Positions 62,959-64,000 of a stretch of DNA of 64,000 nucleotides are shown piece after piece. Each line of letters begins with the position of its first letter. Positions within the stretch are counted from its first letter, which is position 1. This DNA is from Morococcus cerebrosus (GTDB lineage Bacteria > Pseudomonadota > Gammaproteobacteria > Burkholderiales > Neisseriaceae): positions 2,108,001 to 2,172,000 of the forward strand of contig NZ_CP094242.1 in assembly GCF_022749515.1 (NCBI RefSeq), read 5' to 3'. A program made the translations under genes and the position numbers. Below the pieces are notes generated by a model that saw nothing but the letters and a program-made list of their open reading frames with translations, was not told where the DNA came from and ran no database searches.

Positions 62959-63003
62959 AAAAGGTCGTCTGAAAACCAAGATACAAGTTTTCAGACGACC
63001 TTT
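62959..63003. terminator. Inverted DUS pair between ileS and miaB
   Basis: AAAAGGTCGTCTGAAAACC faces AGTTTTCAGACGACCTTT. A third DUS (62947-62959) stands immediately upstream in tandem. It serves convergent genes. Confidence 0.8.
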
Positions 63004-63020
63004 GCTATGGCGAAACGGCT

Positions 63021-63998
63021 TTACGCTTCAACCGGTTTGCCGCGCAGGGAGAAGGTGTAGGCTTCGGTGATTTCCAAATCGATCATTTGGTTGATCATAT
63101 CGGGCGTGCCGGTGAAGTTGACCACGCGGTTGTTGGCGGTACGGGCTTGAAGCTGGTCGGGGTCTTTTTTGGAGATGCCTTCGACCAGACAGCGTTGTAC
63201 GGTACCTATCATGGTTTGGTTGATGCGGGCGGTTTCGGCTTCGATGACTTCGTTCAGGGCTTCGAGGCGGCGCACTTTTTCGGCGTGCGGGGTGTCGTCC
63301 GGCAGGTTGGCGGCAGGTGTGCCGGGGCGCGGGCTGTAAATGAAGACGAAGCTCAAATCGAAGGCAATGTCTTTCACCAGCTTCAGGGTTTGCTCGAACT
63401 CGCGCTCGGTTTCGCCGGGGAAGCCGACGATGAAGTCGCTGCTCAGGCACAAGTCGGGGCGGATGGCGCGCAGTTTGCGGATGATGGATTTGTATTCCAA
63501 GGCGGTGTAGCCGCGTTTCATCGCGCTCAATACGCGGTCGGAACCGCTTTGAATCGGCAGGTGCAGGTGCGACACCAGCTTGGGCAGGTCGCGGTAGCAC
63601 TCGATAATCGAGTCGGTAAACTCGCGCGGGTGGCTGGTGGTAAAGCGCATACGCTCGATGCCGGGGATTTCGTGGACGATGCGCAGCAGGGTGGCGAAGT
63701 CGCAGATTTCGCCGTCTTCCATTTCGCCGCGATAGGCGTTGACGTTTTGTCCTAACAGGTTGATTTCTTTAACGCCTTGCTGGGCGAGGTTGGCGATTTC
63801 GGTCAAAACGTCGTTCAGCGGGCGGGAGAACTCTTCGCCGCGGGTGTAGGGGACGACGCAGAACGAGCAGTATTTGGAACAGCCTTCCATGATGGATACG
63901 AATGCTGCGCCGCCTTCGACGCGGGCGGGCGGCAGGTGGTCGAATTTTTCGATTTCGGGGAAGGAAATATCGACTTGCGACAGGCCGCTGGTTTCTTT
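63021..63998 (-). CDS. miaB: tRNA-2-methylthio-N6-dimethylallyladenosine synthase (partial)
   Basis: The C-terminal 325 codons are present; the gene runs on past the window end. The radical-SAM site [24 protein letters not shown] (CxxxCxxC) is complete, and the TRAM domain is at the C-terminus ([31 protein letters not shown]). [18 protein letters not shown] is the characteristic MiaB segment. It methylthiolates ms2i6A37 in tRNA. The N-terminal cluster domain is outside the window. Confidence 0.95.
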   Translation of the reverse strand, partial: KETSGLSQVDISFPEIEKFDHLPPARVEGGAAFVSIMEGCSKYCSFCVVPYTRGEEFSRPLNDVLTEIANLAQQGVKEINLLGQNVNAYRGEMEDGEICDFATLLRIVHEIPGIERMRFTTSHPREFTDSIIECYRDLPKLVSHLHLPIQSGSDRVLSAMKRGYTALEYKSIIRKLRAIRPDLCLSSDFIVGFPGETEREFEQTLKLVKDIAFDLSFVFIYSPRPGTPAANLPDDTPHAEKVRRLEALNEVIEAETARINQTMIGTVQRCLVEGISKKDPDQLQARTANNRVVNFTGTPDMINQMIDLEITEAYTFSLRGKPVEA

Positions 63999-64000
63999 AT

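Overview
The window is chromosomal DNA of a Neisseria species from the mucosa/sicca/subflava side of the genus rather than a meningococcus or gonococcus. The main evidence is the saturation with the 13-bp DNA uptake sequence AGGTCGTCTGAAA (the mucosa-type DUS dialect), very often as inverted pairs behind genes. Correia-type elements with TATAGTGGATTAA ends, dRS3-like repeats and typical neisserial gene clusters (kdsC-lptCAB-rpoN-hpf, petABC, sspAB) agree. An intact rpoN gene and the DNA-binding tail of a PilR-like sigma-54 activator also fit a commensal species. No rRNA, CRISPR array or prophage was seen.

Layout. 1-5 kb: tail of a PilR-like regulator, a DUF4112 membrane protein, dTDP-sugar genes rfbB and rfbA separated by a small secreted protein, and folD. 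5-8.3 kb: a tRNA-Pro/Arg/His operon, a stress membrane protein, an isochorismatase-like hydrolase, an acetyltransferase, sspB and sspA. 8.4-10 kb: a Correia element and IS30 copy 1. 9.8-15.9 kb: dapD, glnE, an SH3 protein and pgi. 16-19 kb: a LacI regulator and a GPH/MFS sugar transporter, with FNR-like and operator-like sites. 19-22 kb: a TonB-dependent siderophore receptor and an IroE-like esterase. 22.4-23.3 kb: a 377-bp tandem repeat array. 23-32 kb: oligopeptide-binding protein, YihY, WrbA, a lipase-like hydrolase, gluP, YqaA, an aminotransferase and a glycosyltransferase. 32-36 kb: IS30 copy 2, tRNA-Lys, mrp and queA. 36.8-42.4 kb: an Fe-siderophore ABC importer split by an FmdE-like protein and an acyltransferase. 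42.8-47.4 kb: ThiF/MoeB-like protein, cytochrome bc1 operon (petABC) and a Nif3 protein. 47.6-53.3 kb: metR and the LPS-transport/rpoN/hpf cluster. 54.3-57.4 kb: a haem importer (hmuTUV) behind a Fur box and a hemS remnant. 57.6-60 kb: IS30 copy 3, itself carrying an IS3-family element, sitting in the leader of ileS. 60-64 kb: ileS and the 5'-truncated-by-window miaB.

Three iron-acquisition loci (receptor plus esterase, Fet-like importer, Hmu-like importer) lie within 40 kb, and candidate Fur sites precede each. All three IS30 copies sit at exactly the same position inside a DUS with a 3-bp GTC/GAC duplication, so the uptake sequences appear to be the landing sites of this element. Most of the remaining content is housekeeping metabolism. 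I did not find a convincing new defence or secretion system. The best candidates for new biology are the IS30/DUS targeting with its leader hairpin, the nested IS in the ileS leader, the tandem palindromic array at 22.4 kb, and the FmdE-acyltransferase insertion in the iron importer.
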